A program made the position numbers and the translations under genes. This document shows positions 35,020 through 44,303 of a stretch of DNA of 64,000 nucleotides, one piece after another. Each line of letters opens with the position of its first letter. Within the stretch, counting starts at the first letter, position 1. The stretch comes from Microbacterium memoriense (lineage in GTDB: Bacteria > Actinomycetota > Actinomycetes > Actinomycetales > Microbacteriaceae). The DNA lies in NCBI RefSeq assembly GCF_025398275.1, contig NZ_JAODOR010000009.1, positions 110,356 through 174,355 of the forward strand. Reading direction: 5' to 3'. Under the pieces are notes generated by a model. The model searched no databases and was not told the DNA's origin. It worked only from the letters and a program-made list of their open reading frames with translations.

Positions 35020-35451
35020 TCAGAGCGCCCCGACCCACTCGGTCGTGCCGTCGGTGAAGTACTGCTCTTTCCAGATCGGCAGCTGCGCCTTCAGCTCGTC
35101 GACGAGCTCGGCGCACGCCGCGAATGCCGCGGCGCGGTGAGCCGATGACACCGCGCACACGATCGCGGTGTCGCCGATGCGCAACCGGCCGGTGCGGTGC
35201 ACGGCGGCCACGCGCACGCCCTCGTGTGCCGCGCAGATGCGGGCGCACACGGTCGCGATGACGTCTGACGCGGCCGGATGAGCGGTGTAGTCGAGCGCGG
35301 CGACCCCGCGGCCCCCATCGTGATCGCGCACGACGCCTTCGAACGTGACGACAGCCCCGGCTGCCGCGTCGGCGACGAGGTCCGAGACGGCGCGCACGTC
35401 GATCGAGCCGTCCGTGATCTCCGCCCGCAAGACGCGCTCCGGCGCGTTCAT
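35020..35451 (-). CDS. moaE: Molybdopterin synthase catalytic subunit MoaE
   Basis: 143 residues. GAVVTFEGVVRDHDGGRGVAALDYTAHP, AAVHRTGRLRIGDTAIVCAVSSAHRAAAF and the catalytic-Lys segment LKAQLPIWKEQYFTDGT are characteristic. With MoaD it adds sulfur to cyclic pyranopterin monophosphate to form molybdopterin. It overlaps mog by ATGA. Last gene of the minus-strand moa-mod operon. Confidence 0.95.
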   Translation of the reverse strand: MNAPERVLRAEITDGSIDVRAVSDLVADAAAGAVVTFEGVVRDHDGGRGVAALDYTAHPAASDVIATVCARICAAHEGVRVAAVHRTGRLRIGDTAIVCAVSSAHRAAAFAACAELVDELKAQLPIWKEQYFTDGTTEWVGAL

Positions 35452-35921
35452 GCGTGGTCACCGCCGGCGATCTGCTCGACGAGGTGATCAAGCAGGGGAT
35501 CGAGCACCGCGATGCCGTCGCGGACGCCACCGGGCGAACCGGGCAGATTCACGACGATCGCCCCGGACGCGGTGACTCCGGCAAGCCCGCGACTGAGCAG
35601 GGCGTGCGCAGTCGCGTGGGCGCCGCGGCGCCGCAGTTCTTCGGCGATGCCGGGCAGCAGCCGCGCGAGGTGCGGCGCCGTCTGCTCGGGCGTCGCGTCG
35701 GTGGGGGAAACGCCCGTGCCCCCCGTGGTGATCACCAGGCGCGCGCCGCCCTCGAGAGCGTGCGCCAGCGCGGCGCCGACCGGCGGACCGTCGGCCACGA
35801 CACGGGTCTCCACGTCCCACCCGCGATCGGTGAGCCACCCCGCCAGCACCGGTCCCGTGCGATCGGGGCGCTCCCCCGCGGCGGCGCGCGTCGAGCACAC
35901 CAGCACGACAGCGATCGTCAC
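35448..35921 (-). CDS. mog: Molybdopterin adenylyltransferase MogA/MoaB
   Basis: 157 residues. VLVCSTRAAAGERPDRTGPVL, ARLVITTGGTGVSPTDATPEQTAP and VNLPGSPGGVRDGI are the MoaB/Mog substrate loops. It adenylylates molybdopterin before molybdate insertion. The GTG at 35921 is chosen because it overlaps the moaC stop as GTGA; the frame is open further upstream without a better start. Confidence 0.92.
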   Translation of the reverse strand: MTIAVVLVCSTRAAAGERPDRTGPVLAGWLTDRGWDVETRVVADGPPVGAALAHALEGGARLVITTGGTGVSPTDATPEQTAPHLARLLPGIAEELRRRGAHATAHALLSRGLAGVTASGAIVVNLPGSPGGVRDGIAVLDPLLDHLVEQIAGGDHA

Positions 35922-36403
35922 GGCCGCCGCCACGAGCCCGAGCGGCCTCCGTCTTTTGCGACGACCGCGATCTCCCCGATCACGGCGGCGCGGTCCACCG
36001 CCTTGATCATGTCGTACAGAGTCAACGCGGCCACGCTGACGGCCGTCAGCGCCTCCATCTCGACGCCCGTCGGACCGGTCGTGACCACGGTCGCCTCGAT
36101 CAGGACGTCGGTCGCGCGCGGCGTGATCTCGACCGTGACGGCGCTGATCGGCAGCGGGTGGCACAGCGGCACGAGGTTCGAGGTCTGCTTAGCGCCCATG
36201 ATCCCCGCGATCCGGGCCACCGCAATCGCTTCGCCTTTGGGGAGATCGCCGTCGGCGATGCGGGCCACCACGTCGGGTCGCGTCGTCAGGACAGCCTGCG
36301 CCGTCGCTTCGCGTCGGGTCGTCGGCTTCGCCGAGACGTCCACCATGTGCACGGCGCCGTCCGCGCGCTGGTGGGTGAGCCCGTGCTCGTCAGCAGCATC
36401 CAT
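35918..36403 (-). CDS. moaC: Cyclic pyranopterin monophosphate synthase MoaC
   Basis: 161 residues. HMVDVSAKPTTRREATAQAV, MGAKQTSNLVPLCHPLPIS and GVEMEALTAVSVAALTLYDMIKAVD are diagnostic. It acts after MoaA to make cyclic pyranopterin. The ATG at 36403 has GGAGG four nt upstream and overlaps the moeA 3' end by 14 nt. Confidence 0.96.
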   Translation of the reverse strand: MDAADEHGLTHQRADGAVHMVDVSAKPTTRREATAQAVLTTRPDVVARIADGDLPKGEAIAVARIAGIMGAKQTSNLVPLCHPLPISAVTVEITPRATDVLIEATVVTTGPTGVEMEALTAVSVAALTLYDMIKAVDRAAVIGEIAVVAKDGGRSGSWRRP

Positions 36404-37691
36404 CGATCCTCCAGGTCTCCACATCATCACCGGCGGCCAGGTGCTCAACCCCCGCCGGCACGTGAATGAGCACGCTCGAGCGAGCGTACGCGTGCAGCAG
36501 ATGCGACGAGGCGCCACCGAGTGCGCGAACGCGTCCCTCGGCATCCACGATGCCACGGCGCACCTGATGCATGTCGCGCGGCGACACGAGCGGCTCGGCC
36601 AACGGCACGTGCGCGGCCGGGCGGGCGAGTACGGCGGGCGGGAACCCGGTGGCGAGCGCAGCCAGCAGCGGGCGCAGGAACATCTCGAACGAGACTAGAC
36701 ACGACACCGGGTTTCCGGGAAAGCAGATCGCGGGAACCACGCCACCATCGGTCGGCACCGTGCCGAGCCCCTGCGGTCCTCCCGGCTGCATCGCGACGGA
36801 CCCGAACCACACCCCGAGCGGCGCAAGAACGTCGCGGACGACTTCGCGGGCACCCGCGCTGACCCCGCCGACCGTGATCAGCAAATCAGCGCCCGGCAGG
36901 TGCTCCTGCAAGACCGCGCGGAGCCGCTCGGGCTCGTCGCTCTCGCACGGGGCGACCACGACATCGGCGCCGACCTCCGTCAGGGCCGACCACAGCGAGA
37001 AGCTGTTGGCGTCGTAGATCTGCCCGGGAGCGAGCGTCTCTCCGGGCTGGCGCACTTCGTGGCCCGTCACCGTCAGCAGCACTTTCGGGCGGCGGCGCAC
37101 CGAAACCGTGCGTGCGCCGACGGCAGCCAGCACGCCGAACGCGGCCGGCGTGAGGGCATCACCGGCGCGCAGCAGCAGCTCGCCGGCGGCGACATCGCTC
37201 CCCGCACGCCGCACGTACGTGCCTGGCATAACGGATGCCGCCATCCGCACGCGCGCGTGCGGCCCGAACCGCGGCGGATCGGTGTGTTCGATCGGAACCA
37301 CGGCGTCCGCGCCCGCCGGCAGGGGTGCACCGGTCATGATCGGCACCGCCTGGCCCGACTGGAGCCCGGTCGCGGGCTCCCCGGCGACACTCGCGGGGCG
37401 CACGTCAAGGCTCACCGGAGCATCGGCGGTAGCGCCGGTCAGGTCGGCGGCGCGCACCGCGTAGCCGTCCATCTGCGCGTTGTCGAACAGCGGCAGCGAC
37501 GTCGCCGCGGCAATATCGTCGGCGAGGATGCGGCCCCGCCACCGCGCGGGATCCCCCGTGAGCGAGCACGCGGTCAGCGGCAGGTCTTCGGCGCCCAACC
37601 GAGTGGGGGCTGCGGGGTCAAGGCCGGCCGCGACGAGCAGGGCCGCCACGGCAGCGCGATGATCGGCGACCGAGCGTCGGGGCTTGCTCAT
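36390..37691 (-). CDS. moeA: Molybdopterin molybdenumtransferase MoeA
   Basis: 433 residues. DNAQMDGYAVRAADL, the GQAVPIMTGAPLPAGADAVVPIE segment, PGTYVRRAGSDVAAGELLL, LITVGGVSAGAREVV and CFPGNPVSCLVSFEMFL are classic MoeA motifs. It inserts molybdate into adenylylated molybdopterin. It overlaps modC by ATGA. Confidence 0.96.
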   Translation of the reverse strand: MSKPRRSVADHRAAVAALLVAAGLDPAAPTRLGAEDLPLTACSLTGDPARWRGRILADDIAAATSLPLFDNAQMDGYAVRAADLTGATADAPVSLDVRPASVAGEPATGLQSGQAVPIMTGAPLPAGADAVVPIEHTDPPRFGPHARVRMAASVMPGTYVRRAGSDVAAGELLLRAGDALTPAAFGVLAAVGARTVSVRRRPKVLLTVTGHEVRQPGETLAPGQIYDANSFSLWSALTEVGADVVVAPCESDEPERLRAVLQEHLPGADLLITVGGVSAGAREVVRDVLAPLGVWFGSVAMQPGGPQGLGTVPTDGGVVPAICFPGNPVSCLVSFEMFLRPLLAALATGFPPAVLARPAAHVPLAEPLVSPRDMHQVRRGIVDAEGRVRALGGASSHLLHAYARSSVLIHVPAGVEHLAAGDDVETWRIDGCC

Positions 37692-38353
37692 ACGTCCTCC
37701 TGCGTCGGCGGGGAAATCGGGGTGTCCGCTGTCACTCGGCCAGCGCGCAGGCGGACGGTACGCACCGCGAGCGCCTCCAGATCCGCGGTGTCATGACTGA
37801 CGATCACCGCGGTGCGATCGGCGAGCTCCCGCGCGAGCAAGGCACGCATGGGCGGAACACTGGCGGCGTCGAGGGCCGCGAACGGTTCGTCCAACAGCAG
37901 AATACGCGGCTCGGCCGCGAGCGCCCGGGCCAGGGCGACTCGCTGCGCCTGACCGCCCGACAGCGCCGTCGCACGTCGCGTGGCGAACGCCGTCATCCCG
38001 ACTTCCTCGAGCCAATGGTCGGCAGCGGCGCGGGCATCCGCCCGGGAGCGGCCCTGGCTGCGCGGGCCGAATGCGACGTTCTCGCGCACGCTCATGTGGG
38101 GAAACAGCAGCACGCGCTGGCTCATCAGCACGATCCCGCGGCGGTGCGGGGCGGTGAAGACACCGGCATCCATCAGCACGTCGTCGCCGATCACAAGCTC
38201 GCCCTCGTCGGGCACGAGCAAGCCCGCGAGCACGGCGAGAACGGTCGATTTGCCGGAACCGTTGGGGCCGGCGATCGCCGTTGTCACGCCTTCATCGAGC
38301 GTGAGGTCGACGTCGATGTCGCGCGCGGCGATGCGCGCCCGCAACCGGATCAC
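37688..38353 (-). CDS. modC: Molybdate ABC transporter ATP-binding protein ModC (short form)
   Basis: 221 residues with Walker [11 protein letters not shown]-loop [14 protein letters not shown], signature [15 protein letters not shown] and Walker [12 protein letters not shown]. It lacks the C-terminal molybdate-binding TOBE domain of full-length ModC (about 350 residues), so it cannot sense molybdate as the Escherichia coli protein does. Gene order with modB and modA fixes the role. Confidence 0.92.
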   Translation of the reverse strand: MIRLRARIAARDIDVDLTLDEGVTTAIAGPNGSGKSTVLAVLAGLLVPDEGELVIGDDVLMDAGVFTAPHRRGIVLMSQRVLLFPHMSVRENVAFGPRSQGRSRADARAAADHWLEEVGMTAFATRRATALSGGQAQRVALARALAAEPRILLLDEPFAALDAASVPPMRALLARELADRTAVIVSHDTADLEALAVRTVRLRAGRVTADTPISPPTQEDV

Positions 38354-39153
38354 GGTGTCTCCCGGCGTGGCGGCGCCGGCCGATAGGCCAACGCCACACC
38401 CGCGATCGCCAGGACGATCAGCACGAGAGCGAGGGCGACGGCCGCGTCGGCGTCACTTTCGCGCACCAGGTAGATCTGCAGCGGGAGCGTACGGGTGACC
38501 CCCTGCAGACTGCCGGCGAACGCCAGCGTGGCACCGAACTCACCCAGGCTCCGGGCGAACGCCATCACGGCGCCGGACACGAGTCCGGGCACGATCAGCG
38601 GCAGCGTCACCCGCAGCAGCACGCGGGAGGGTGAGGCGCCGAGGGTCGCGGCGATGCCTTCGAACCGCTCGCCCGCGCTCCGGGCCGTGCCTTCGATGCC
38701 GAGCACGACGAACGGCAACGAGACGAACACCTGCGCCATGACGACGGCGATCGTCGTGAACGGAAGATGGATGCCGGCCACGTCGAGCGCCTGGCCGAGC
38801 AGGCCGCGTCGGCCGAACGTGTACAGCAGCGCGATGCCGCCGACCACCGGCGGCAGCACGAGGGGCACGAGCACGAGCGCACGCAGCACGTTGCGCCCGG
38901 CGAACCGCGCGCGGGCGAAGACGAGACCGAGCGGCACGCCGAGCACGAGACACACGACGGTGCTGGCCGCCGCTGTGCGCAGGCTCAGCCACAGCGCGTC
39001 CTGTGAACTCGGCAGCGTCAGCAACGACCACAGCCGCGCGGGGTCGGCGCGGAGGACGAGCGCCAGCAGCGGAATCGTGACCAGCAACAGCCCGATCACC
39101 GCGGGAACATACAGCCAGCCGGGCAGGCCGGCGGCGCGATCGCGTCGGCTCAT
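38350..39153 (-). CDS. modB: Molybdate ABC transporter permease ModB
   Basis: 267 residues with about six helices, and [26 protein letters not shown] and [47 protein letters not shown], the ModB/CysT-type cytoplasmic loop. It overlaps modA and modC by 4 nt each. Confidence 0.95.
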   Translation of the reverse strand: MSRRDRAAGLPGWLYVPAVIGLLLVTIPLLALVLRADPARLWSLLTLPSSQDALWLSLRTAAASTVVCLVLGVPLGLVFARARFAGRNVLRALVLVPLVLPPVVGGIALLYTFGRRGLLGQALDVAGIHLPFTTIAVVMAQVFVSLPFVVLGIEGTARSAGERFEGIAATLGASPSRVLLRVTLPLIVPGLVSGAVMAFARSLGEFGATLAFAGSLQGVTRTLPLQIYLVRESDADAAVALALVLIVLAIAGVALAYRPAPPRRETP

Positions 39154-39920
39154 GGCGCCGGCCGGAACCCGGCTGCGGCGAGCTGCGCCTGCGCCTCGGT
39201 GCCCAGGATGAACTCGACGAAGGCCGCCGCGAGCGCCGGCTGCGGCCCCTCGCGCAGCGCCGCGATCGGGTACTCACCGACGGCACCTTCCGCTTCGCGG
39301 AACGGGATGCCGGTGACCGCGTCGCCGGCCGAAAGCACATCGCTCGCGTAGACGAGACCGGCATCCGCTTCGCCCGAGGTCACTTTGCCGAGCACGTCCG
39401 TCACGGAGTTCTCTTCGCTCGCGGGGCGAAGCGCGACGCCCGTAGCGGTCTCGATCGCGGCGGTCGCCGCGCCGCACGGGACCTCCGGTGCGCACACGAC
39501 CAGCACGAGGCCCGGGTCGGCGAGATCGGCGAACGACGAGATTCCGGCAGGGTTTCCCGGCGCGGTCGCGATCTCCAGCACGTTCGACGCGAACGTCTCG
39601 GGCTTGTCGGCGAGGCCCGCATCGACCACCGACTGCATCGTGACGAGGTTGGCGGCGGCGAACACGTCGGCCGGCGCGCCCTCGACGATCTGGGACGCGA
39701 GCCCCGACGATCCGTCGAAAACGAGACTCACTCGCACGCCCGGGTGCGCGGCCTCGAACGCGGCGGCGAGCGCCGTGAAGGTGCCCCCGAGCGAGGCCGC
39801 AGCGAACACCGTGAGGGTTCGGGTCGGCTCCGCCGCGGCGGTGGCCGGGACCGTGCACCCGGTCAGGGCGAGCGCCGCTGCCGCGAGGGCGGCGACGACG
39901 CGGATGCGGCGAATCCTCAT
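39150..39920 (-). CDS. modA: Molybdate-binding lipoprotein ModA
   Basis: 256 residues. Signal with lipobox LTGC, then [54 protein letters not shown] and [14 protein letters not shown], all ModA features. The ATG lacks a ribosome binding site, but TACTCT at 39927-39932 is six nt upstream, so the modABC-moeA-moaC-mog-moaE operon probably starts with a leaderless transcript here. Confidence 0.95.
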   Translation of the reverse strand: MRIRRIRVVAALAAAALALTGCTVPATAAAEPTRTLTVFAAASLGGTFTALAAAFEAAHPGVRVSLVFDGSSGLASQIVEGAPADVFAAANLVTMQSVVDAGLADKPETFASNVLEIATAPGNPAGISSFADLADPGLVLVVCAPEVPCGAATAAIETATGVALRPASEENSVTDVLGKVTSGEADAGLVYASDVLSAGDAVTGIPFREAEGAVGEYPIAALREGPQPALAAAFVEFILGTEAQAQLAAAGFRPAP

Positions 39921-40017
39921 GCACGGAGAGTACCGCCGTCCGGCGCCGGCCCCCGCGTCGCCGACACCCGGTGGCGCTGTTACCGTGGAACCTCCCTCAC
40001 TCGCCTTCGGAGGCACG

Positions 40018-40059
40018 ATGCCCGCTCTGCCCGCACGGCACGACCGGTGCCGGGCATGA
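40018..40059 (+). CDS. Putative 13-residue leader peptide upstream of moaA
   Basis: ATG with CGGAGG at good spacing encodes MPALPARHDRCRA. Its stop overlaps the moaA start as ATGA, in a different frame. moaA itself has no ribosome binding site, so translation of moaA may depend on reinitiation after this leader. A promoter-like TACCGT is at 39981-39986. Confidence 0.45.
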   Translation: MPALPARHDRCRA

Positions 40060-41129
40060 GCATCGTGCTGGGGATGCCGGGAATCCGCCCCGCAATCGAC
40101 CCCGCTGCGCGACCGGCTGCGCCGGGACTGATCGACCGGTTCGGCCGCGCGGCGACCGACCTGCGCGTCTCACTGACCGACCGGTGCAATCTGCGATGCA
40201 CGTATTGCATGCCCGCGGACGGTCTGCCCTGGACGCCCGCCGATGACCTGCTGTCGGCCGATGAGATCGTGCGGCTGATCGGCATCGCGGTGCGCGAGCT
40301 CGGCGTCACGTCGGTGCGCTTCACCGGCGGCGAACCGCTGCTGCGCCCCGATCTCGTCGAGATCGTCGCCCGCACGGCCGCGCTCGAGCCGCGCCCCGAA
40401 ATCGCCCTCACGACGAACGGCATCGGGCTCGAGTCCCGTGCCGTCGCCCTGCGTCACGCGGGCCTGGATCGCATCAACGTGTCGCTCGACGCTCTCGACG
40501 ACGCCGCGTTCACGCGCATCGCCCGCCGGCCGCTGCTGCACCGGACGCTCGCGGGCATCGACGCGGCGGTCGCGGCGGGCATCGGCCCGGTGAAGATCAA
40601 CGCGGTGCTGGTGCCGGATGTCGATGTCGACCCGGCCGAGTTGCTGGAGTGGGCGCTCGCGCGCGGACACGAGCTGCGCTTCATCGAGCAGATGCCCCTC
40701 GACGCCGATCGCAGTTGGCGGCGGGCAGGCCTCGTCACGGCGGCGACGGTGCGCGAGCGCCTGTCGGCGCGCTACGCCCTCGTGCCCGATGCGGCCCCCC
40801 GCGAGGGTGCTCCGGCCGAGCGTTGGCACGTGCATCCTCACGGCCAGACGGATGCCGCATCCCTCGGGACCGTGGGAATCATCGCCTCGGTGACCGAGCC
40901 GTTCTGCGGCGACTGCCGACGCACCCGACTCACCGCGCAGGGGACGGTCCGCGCGTGCCTTTTCTCGCACGACGAAGTGTCGCTCACGACCGCTCTGCGC
41001 GCCGGCGCCGGCGATGACGAGCTGGCAGGGCTCTGGCGGCGTGCGATGTGGGCCAAGCCTTTCGGGCACGGCATCGACCAAGTCGGATTCGCGCCGCCCG
41101 CGCGGAGCATGAGCGAGATCGGAGGATGA
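40056..41129 (+). CDS. moaA: GTP 3',8-cyclase MoaA
   Basis: 357-residue radical SAM enzyme starting molybdenum cofactor synthesis from GTP. The SAM cluster motif CNLRCTYC lies near residue 48, followed by VRFTGGEPLLRPDLVEI and the C-terminal second cluster CGDCRRTRLTAQGTVRACLF. The ATG at 40056 overlaps the leader stop; an internal ATG at 40074 is possible but also lacks a ribosome binding site. It overlaps the moaD region downstream. Confidence 0.95.
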   Translation: MSIVLGMPGIRPAIDPAARPAAPGLIDRFGRAATDLRVSLTDRCNLRCTYCMPADGLPWTPADDLLSADEIVRLIGIAVRELGVTSVRFTGGEPLLRPDLVEIVARTAALEPRPEIALTTNGIGLESRAVALRHAGLDRINVSLDALDDAAFTRIARRPLLHRTLAGIDAAVAAGIGPVKINAVLVPDVDVDPAELLEWALARGHELRFIEQMPLDADRSWRRAGLVTAATVRERLSARYALVPDAAPREGAPAERWHVHPHGQTDAASLGTVGIIASVTEPFCGDCRRTRLTAQGTVRACLFSHDEVSLTTALRAGAGDDELAGLWRRAMWAKPFGHGIDQVGFAPPARSMSEIGG

Positions 41130-41131
41130 GC

Positions 41132-41389
41132 GTGTCCGAGACTGTGCGCGTGCGCCTGTTCGCCGCGGCGAAGGCCGCCGTCGGGATGCCGGAGACCGAC
41201 GTCCCCGCGGGAGGCTCGATCGCCGATGCCCTCCACCACGTGAGTGAGATCGCACGCGACCCGGCGACCGCCGCTCGCGTCTTCGCCCGCTGCAGTTTCC
41301 TCGTCGACGCGCGCGCGACGACCGATCCAGCCACGATGCTGCCCGCCGGAAGCGCGCTCGACGTCCTCCCCCCCTTCGCCGGCGGGTGA
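41132..41389 (+). CDS. moaD: Molybdopterin synthase sulfur carrier subunit MoaD
   Basis: 85-residue ubiquitin-like protein beginning VSETVRVRLFAAAKAAVG and ending FAGG, the C-terminal Gly-Gly that receives sulfur. The GTG at 41132 is chosen because GGAGG lies six nt upstream; an ATG six nt earlier overlaps the moaA stop but abuts the ribosome binding site. Partner of MoaE, encoded 6 kb away on the other strand. Confidence 0.9.
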   Translation: MSETVRVRLFAAAKAAVGMPETDVPAGGSIADALHHVSEIARDPATAARVFARCSFLVDARATTDPATMLPAGSALDVLPPFAGG

Positions 41390-41445
41390 CCCCCGCCCGC
41401 CCATCGCCCGCCGTCGGCTGACGCGCGGCGAGGCGCGGGGGGTCA
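41387..41445. terminator. Inverted repeat spanning both convergent stop codons (possible terminator)
   Basis: TGACCCCC (41387-41394) and GGGGGTCA (41438-41445) form 8-bp arms; each TGA is the stop of moaD or of the opposing moeB-like gene. A smaller CGCCG/CGGCG stem lies inside. No U-tract. Confidence 0.4.
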
Positions 41446-42204
41446 GCGCGGGCGGATCGCGACCTCGCGCCAGGTCTGGTCGCGCGCGTCGAGAACCAGC
41501 ATCCGCCCCCGCAGCGACCGGCCAGTGCCGACGATGAGCTTGATCGCCTCGATCGCCATGACCGATCCGACCGCGCCGCATACCGGCCCGACGATCCCCT
41601 CGACCTGGCACGCGCCGCCGGGTTGATCGGCCGGCAGTACGGGGTACAGATCTTCCAGCCCGACGCCACCGGCGGTGCGGTCGAACACGGCGACCTGACC
41701 GTCCCAGCCGAGCGCCGATCCCCACACGACCGGGATGCCGTGCTCGTCCGCCGCGGCGGCCACATCGGCGTGCGTCGTGAACGTGTCTGCCCCGTCGACG
41801 ATGAGGTCGAAGCCGCGGGCGATCGCGCGAGCGGTGTCTGCCGTCAGCCGCTCGCGGAAGGGCATGACGGTCACGAGCGGATTCAGCTCGCCGACGGCGC
41901 GGACGACCGAATCCACCTTCGCGGTGCCCACCGCGGCGCCGGCGTGAATCGTCTGCCGGTGCAGATTACTGATCGCGACGGTGTCGTCGTCGACGACACC
42001 GAGGGTTCCGACGCCCGCGCCGGCGAGCGCCGTCAGTACGGGCGAACCGAGTCCGCCGGCCCCCACAACGAGCACACGTGCATTCACGAGCCGCCGCTGG
42101 CCGAGTTCACCGATCTCGGGAAGCACCAACTGCCGCTGATAGCGCGCCCGTTCGTCCGCCGTGAGCGGCCGGCCGGGTTCGACCAGCGGAGACTGTTCGC
42201 CCAC
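41443..42204 (-). CDS. ThiF/MoeB-family adenylyltransferase
   Basis: 253 residues. RYQRQLVLPEIGELGQRRLVNARVLVVGAGGLGSPVLTALAGAGVGTLGVVDDDTVAISNLHRQ is the E1-like ATP-binding start, with DGADTFTTH following. It probably activates the MoaD C-terminus. The paired CxxC zinc motifs of MoeB/ThiF are not visible and there is no rhodanese domain, so sulfur transfer would need another protein. It lies 26 nt after the MinD-like gene on the same strand, with GAGGA upstream of its GTG. Confidence 0.87.
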   Translation of the reverse strand: MGEQSPLVEPGRPLTADERARYQRQLVLPEIGELGQRRLVNARVLVVGAGGLGSPVLTALAGAGVGTLGVVDDDTVAISNLHRQTIHAGAAVGTAKVDSVVRAVGELNPLVTVMPFRERLTADTARAIARGFDLIVDGADTFTTHADVAAAADEHGIPVVWGSALGWDGQVAVFDRTAGGVGLEDLYPVLPADQPGGACQVEGIVGPVCGAVGSVMAIEAIKLIVGTGRSLRGRMLVLDARDQTWREVAIRPR

Positions 42205-42230
42205 GGAGTCCTCGACGGCGGCGTGCCGGT

Positions 42231-43640
42231 TCAGAGCCGCTCGGCGACCGCCGCGGCCACCGTGAGCCAGGCGTCACGGCTCTCGGCCGACAGCGCGTCG
42301 AAGTCGATCGGCCCGCCGTCGACGAGCGCCGGGTCGAAGGGAACATGCACGACCGACGACGTCACCTGCGCGAAGTGGCGTTCCAGTCGCTCGGCGAGCT
42401 TGCGGTCGGGGCGAGCGGACGGCGCCGCCAGAATCGTCACGGCGTCGTCGATCTTCTGATCGAATCCCTTCTCGCGCAGACCGTCGAGCAGCCACGCGGC
42501 GCTGGCCGCGGTGTCTTCGCGGATCGTCGAGACGATCACGAGCTGGTCGGCGGCCGCGACCGCGGCGACCCAGTTCGACGCGCGCATATTGTTGCCCGTG
42601 TCGACGATGAGCAGTCGGTAGTAGCGCGAGAGCACCCCGTGCAGCCGGTCGAATGCGGCCGCGTCGATCGTGGAGGATGCCGCGGCATCCTCATCCGAGG
42701 CCAAGACGTCGAAGCGCGCGTCGACCTGGGTGCGGACGTACGTGTCGAGGGCGGCGAGGCTGGCCTGCGACGGCTCGGTGAAGCCGTCGAGGTGTTCGAG
42801 CAGGTCGACCGCGGTGCGGTGATGCGGTGCGTTCTGCGCGCGCCACCCGAGCGTGCCGCGGGTCTCGTTGTTGTCCCACGCGAGCGTCGCCCCGCCCCGC
42901 TGGGTGCCGAAGGTCGCCGCCAGCAGCAGCGTCGATGTCGTCTTGTGCGCGCCACCCTTGGGGTTCAGGATCACGATCGTGCGCGGCGCGTCGAGGCGCC
43001 GCTGAACCGTGCGCTCGCGGTCGAGCCGAGACCGCTCGACCTGACCGGGTCGCGGCGAGATCGCCCCACCCGTCATGCGGCGCACGGCGCCCTGCCACCC
43101 CTCGGTGGCGCGCTCGCGCGTGCGATCCGTGCGGGAGTTGAGCAGGTCCTCGACCGTCGGCGTGACTCGCTGAGTGGGGTCGCGACGGATGCCGGAGCCG
43201 CGGAGCGCTCCGGTCGGAGCGGCGGGTTCAGAGACCGCGGGCGCCACTGGCTCCGGCGCGTCGAACTCCGGCTCGCGCGTCAGATCGACCGGTGTGGCCG
43301 TGACGGTCGCGGCAGCCACCGGAGAAGCCGGCACGGTCAGGTCGGCATCCGCTTCGAACATCGGCGACGCATCCGGCACCGGCGCATCGGACAATGAAGG
43401 GGCCTCGAGGTAGGTGCCGTCCGGGTGGACGATGAGCGGCCAGCGGGCAGCCCCGTCGACGAGGGTCGCCGTGACCGGTTCACCGGCCGACGCGGCCAGG
43501 AGGCGGACGGCTTCGACGACGCGATCACGCAGCCCTTCGGGCGTCGACGCGAAGAGCTCGTCGACATCGCCACCGACGTGCAGCTCGGCTGCCGTGCTCG
43601 AGGTGATGTGCACAATCGGTTCGTACGTCGTGGTCGTCAC
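42231..43640 (-). CDS. MinD/ParA-like ATPase with long N-terminal extension
   Basis: 469 residues. The first 220 or so are mostly low-complexity Ala/Pro/Val linker after a small N-terminal region; the C-terminal half is a SIMIBI ATPase with deviant Walker A KGGAHKTT (228-235), LLIVDTGNN and VIVSTIREDTAASAAWLLDGL. No ParB or septum gene is adjacent. Similar ATPases occur with type VII secretion or surface assembly in actinobacteria, but nothing here identifies the role. GTG start with AGAGGG upstream. Confidence 0.8.
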   Translation of the reverse strand: MTTTTYEPIVHITSSTAAELHVGGDVDELFASTPEGLRDRVVEAVRLLAASAGEPVTATLVDGAARWPLIVHPDGTYLEAPSLSDAPVPDASPMFEADADLTVPASPVAAATVTATPVDLTREPEFDAPEPVAPAVSEPAAPTGALRGSGIRRDPTQRVTPTVEDLLNSRTDRTRERATEGWQGAVRRMTGGAISPRPGQVERSRLDRERTVQRRLDAPRTIVILNPKGGAHKTTSTLLLAATFGTQRGGATLAWDNNETRGTLGWRAQNAPHHRTAVDLLEHLDGFTEPSQASLAALDTYVRTQVDARFDVLASDEDAAASSTIDAAAFDRLHGVLSRYYRLLIVDTGNNMRASNWVAAVAAADQLVIVSTIREDTAASAAWLLDGLREKGFDQKIDDAVTILAAPSARPDRKLAERLERHFAQVTSSVVHVPFDPALVDGGPIDFDALSAESRDAWLTVAAAVAERL

Positions 43641-43752
43641 GCGGGCCCTCTCTGTCGGTCTCAGGCCATCCGAGTATCGCATCCGGATGCGCCGCTCCCC
43701 CGCTGAAACACTGGCCGCACGGCCGGAAATCCGCCTGGGGCGGAGAAGATCC

Positions 43753-44268
43753 TCAGACGCGGAAGACCGTGTGCACCGGGCCGCAGACGCGCTGACCGCC
43801 CAGGTCCACGAGTTCCATCAGCACGGCGGTGCCGGCGAGGGGATAGTCGAGGCGCGAGAGGAGCTCCTGCGCGGCGCGGAGGGTACCACCGGTCGCGAGG
43901 ATGTCGTCGACCAGCAGTACGCGTGTGCCGGCGGGCAGATCATCCGACATCTCGATTTCGGCCGTGCCGTACTCGAGATCGTACGAAACGGCCGCGGCCG
44001 GACGCGGGAGCTTCCCCGCTTTGCGGATCGGGACCATGCCGACGCCGGCGGCGATCGCGACGGCACCGGCGAGCATGAACCCGCGCGCCTCGACACCCGC
44101 CACGACGTCAAAACTGCCGGTGAACGGTTCGATCACGGCCTGGACGACGGTGCGCAGTGCTGCGGCATCCGCCAAGAGCGGTGAGATGTCGCGGAACAGG
44201 ATGCCGGGCTCCGGAAAGTCGGGGATCGACGCGATGAGCGAAGAGGCGTGCGCAAGCTCGGGAGTCAC
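43753..44268 (-). CDS. apt: Adenine phosphoribosyltransferase
   Basis: 171 residues. IPDFPEPGILFRDISPLLAD, VVAGVEARGFMLAGAVA, GMVPIRKAGKLP and the PRPP loop VLLVDDILATGGTLRAA are typical Apt. It salvages adenine to AMP. GTG start without ribosome binding site; TAACCT at 44275-44280 is six nt upstream, fitting a leaderless transcript. It is divergent from the GH13 gene, with 63 nt between starts. Confidence 0.96.
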   Translation of the reverse strand: MTPELAHASSLIASIPDFPEPGILFRDISPLLADAAALRTVVQAVIEPFTGSFDVVAGVEARGFMLAGAVAIAAGVGMVPIRKAGKLPRPAAAVSYDLEYGTAEIEMSDDLPAGTRVLLVDDILATGGTLRAAQELLSRLDYPLAGTAVLMELVDLGGQRVCGPVHTVFRV

Positions 44269-44303
44269 CGGTCCAGGTTAGTCGTCGGAGAGCATCGCAG
44301 CGT

